A stretch of 13,995 nt of DNA. Source: JBCBZH01 sp039815415. GTDB taxonomy: Bacteria; Bacteroidota; Rhodothermia; Rhodothermales; Rubricoccaceae. Numbering within the stretch: the stretch's first letter is position 1; the number at the start of each line of letters is the position of its first letter. Shown here one piece after another: positions 12,755 through 13,995 of the stretch. The notes below the pieces were generated by a model. That model worked only from the letters and a program-made list of their open reading frames with translations. It searched no databases and was not told the origin of the DNA. Location of the stretch: the NCBI GenBank assembly GCA_039815415.1, contig JBCBZH010000092.1, positions 1 through 13,995 on the forward strand, read 5' to 3'. The translations under genes were made by a program, and so were the position numbers.

Positions 12755-13995
12755 TCAGCTGACGGGCCTGGATGCTCCCTCTTGAGCCTGCTCGATGGCA
12801 GCACCGAGATCTTGGATGCCTACAGGCTTGGCTACATACGCATCCACGCCTGCTGCCAAGCACGCCTCCCGATCTCCCTCCATCGCGTTCGCCGTCAGCG
12901 CAATGATGTATGGCTGGGACATGTCGCCCCCACTCAATCGAATCTGGCGCGTGGCTTCCAGCCCGTCCATCTCGGGCATCTGGACATCCATCAGAACGAG
13001 ATCGTAGCACTGGCGACGCACGGCCTCCACGGCCTCCACCCCGTTGGCCACCACATCCACGCGGTAGCCCAACCGATCCAGCATCCGCACAGCCACTTTC
13101 TGGTTCACCAAGTTGTCTTCTGCCAGAAGGATGCGAAGCGATGACACCTCTGTCTTGAGCTGGCGATCGTCCGTCGGACGAGACACCCACGCGGTTGGCT
13201 CCACGTCTGTGCGCACGGGCTTGCCACCGAACGCCTGAACCAGGGCTCTATGGAGTTGGCTGGGCTTGGTCGGCTTGTACAACACGGCATGAACTCCCGC
13301 TGCGTCTGCGGCCTCGCGCAACGCGGCATCCCGATTGATCGAGGTCAGCATCACCACGACCGGAGCGTCGGCACGCTCGTTCAGCGCCTCGGCAACGGCC
13401 AGTCCATCCATATTGGGCATCTGCATATCGAGCAGGACCACATCGTACGGATGCCCAGCCTGCCGCGCCCGGTCAACCGCCGCCAGCCCGATCCCACCGG
13501 CCTCGACGGCATCGGGCGTCATCTGCCAGCGTTCAGCCAGCCGTGTCAGGATCTCGCGATTGACCACATTGTCGTCGATGATCAGCACCCGGCGCCCCTG
13601 CAACACAGGCTGCTCAGACCGGAGGAACACCCGGCGCTCCGACGCAGCCACCTCCACAGACACCGTAAACAGGAAGGTCGAGCCCTGACCCAGAACACTC
13701 TCCACTCCTATCTCACCGCCCATCATCTCCACCAGGTGGGCACAGATCGTCAGCCCAAGGCCCGTCCCGCCAAACTTCCGCGTTGTCGAGCTGTCGGCCT
13801 GCGAGAACGACTCGAACACCGTACTGAGTTTTTCGGGAGCGATCCCGATGCCGGTGTCTTCCACGGAGAACGCGAGCTGCACGTGGGCCCCTGCCGCTGC
13901 ATCCGAAGGACTGGCATGGACCCGCACACACACCGATCCCTCCGAGGTGAACTTGACGGCGTTGGAAAGCAGATTGACCAGCACCTGTCGCAGAC
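12755..13995 (-). CDS. Hybrid sensor histidine kinase with two receiver domains, 5' end missing
   Basis: The frame is open to the right edge and reads LRQVLVNLLSNAVKFT there, the N-box of the ATP-binding domain. The gene therefore continues upstream and an internal GTG at 13984 is not its start. In order: the HATPase domain with DTGIGI (near 13841-13858), the F-box FESFSQ and GGTGLGL (near 13751-13771); receiver 1 with IDDN, phospho-acceptor Asp (codon 13427-13429, LLDMQMP), LTS and YKP; receiver 2 with AEDN, Asp (12986-12988, LMDVQMP), LTAN and AKP. All key receiver residues are present, so both look able to accept phosphate. Input and dimerisation domains are outside the window. No partner gene is seen. 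The gene runs convergent to the OmpA-family gene. Confidence 0.93.
   Translation of the reverse strand, partial: LRQVLVNLLSNAVKFTSEGSVCVRVHASPSDAAAGAHVQLAFSVEDTGIGIAPEKLSTVFESFSQADSSTTRKFGGTGLGLTICAHLVEMMGGEIGVESVLGQGSTFLFTVSVEVAASERRVFLRSEQPVLQGRRVLIIDDNVVNREILTRLAERWQMTPDAVEAGGIGLAAVDRARQAGHPYDVVLLDMQMPNMDGLAVAEALNERADAPVVVMLTSINRDAALREAADAAGVHAVLYKPTKPSQLHRALVQAFGGKPVRTDVEPTAWVSRPTDDRQLKTEVSSLRILLAEDNLVNQKVAVRMLDRLGYRVDVVANGVEAVEAVRRQCYDLVLMDVQMPEMDGLEATRQIRLSGGDMSQPYIIALTANAMEGDREACLAAGVDAYVAKPVGIQDLGAAIEQAQEGASRPVS
13154..13165 (-). repeat. Dispersed 12-mer, one-mismatch copy inside the histidine kinase
   Basis: CTTGAGCTGGCG followed by A. It encodes RQLK in the linker between the two receiver domains. 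Confidence 0.6.

Noticed and set aside
1..13995. CRISPR array, phage or defence system
   Set aside because: No regularly spaced long direct repeats, and no nuclease, integrase or other defence-like genes apart from the IS fragment.

Overview
The window is high-GC bacterial DNA (about 65% G+C by eye). It most resembles a Bacteroidota/Rhodothermota-type organism, possibly a marine relative of Rubrivirga, Rubricoccus or Salinibacter. Several things point there. The ATP synthase cluster lacks atpD and atpC. ATP synthase subunit a has a signal-peptide-like start and a long extracytoplasmic N-terminus. The alpha subunit has the longer loop before its SLTALP motif that is usual in Bacteroidota. Shine-Dalgarno sequences are almost absent upstream of start codons. 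Two OmpA-family proteins are present, one with PKD domains. The lineage is inferred from these features, not from a database match.

Layout: at the left edge (1-134) lies the 5' end of an IS5-type insertion sequence. From 280 to 8321 one minus-strand block reads right to left: M23 peptidase, bactofilin, AtpZ, an AtpI-like protein, then atpB, atpE, atpF, atpH, atpA and atpG. This is the whole Fo sector plus the delta, alpha and gamma subunits. From 8501 the plus strand carries rpsT (ribosomal protein S20) and two secreted OmpA-family proteins with cysteine-rich C-termini. The window closes with a convergent hybrid histidine kinase on the minus strand, cut off by the right edge.

The least expected signal is a dispersed 12-mer, CGCCAGCTCGAG (reverse complement CTCGAGCTGGCG). 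It occurs exactly nine times in 14 kb, with several one-mismatch copies. In intergenic DNA it recurs as inverted pairs able to form hairpins. Inside genes most copies sit in linkers, a signal-peptide end or C-terminal tails. Its length, density and paired arrangement resemble the DNA uptake sequences of Neisseria and Haemophilus; a HIP1-like or REP-like role is also possible.

A second layer of structure lies in the atp operon. Every sizeable gap between its genes holds an inverted repeat, including a 20-base stem of GGGGATT heptads before atpH and a UUCG-loop hairpin after atpB. Functionally the window links energy coupling (ATP synthase), cell-shape and wall remodelling (bactofilin plus M23 peptidase) and anchoring of the outer membrane to peptidoglycan (OmpA domains).
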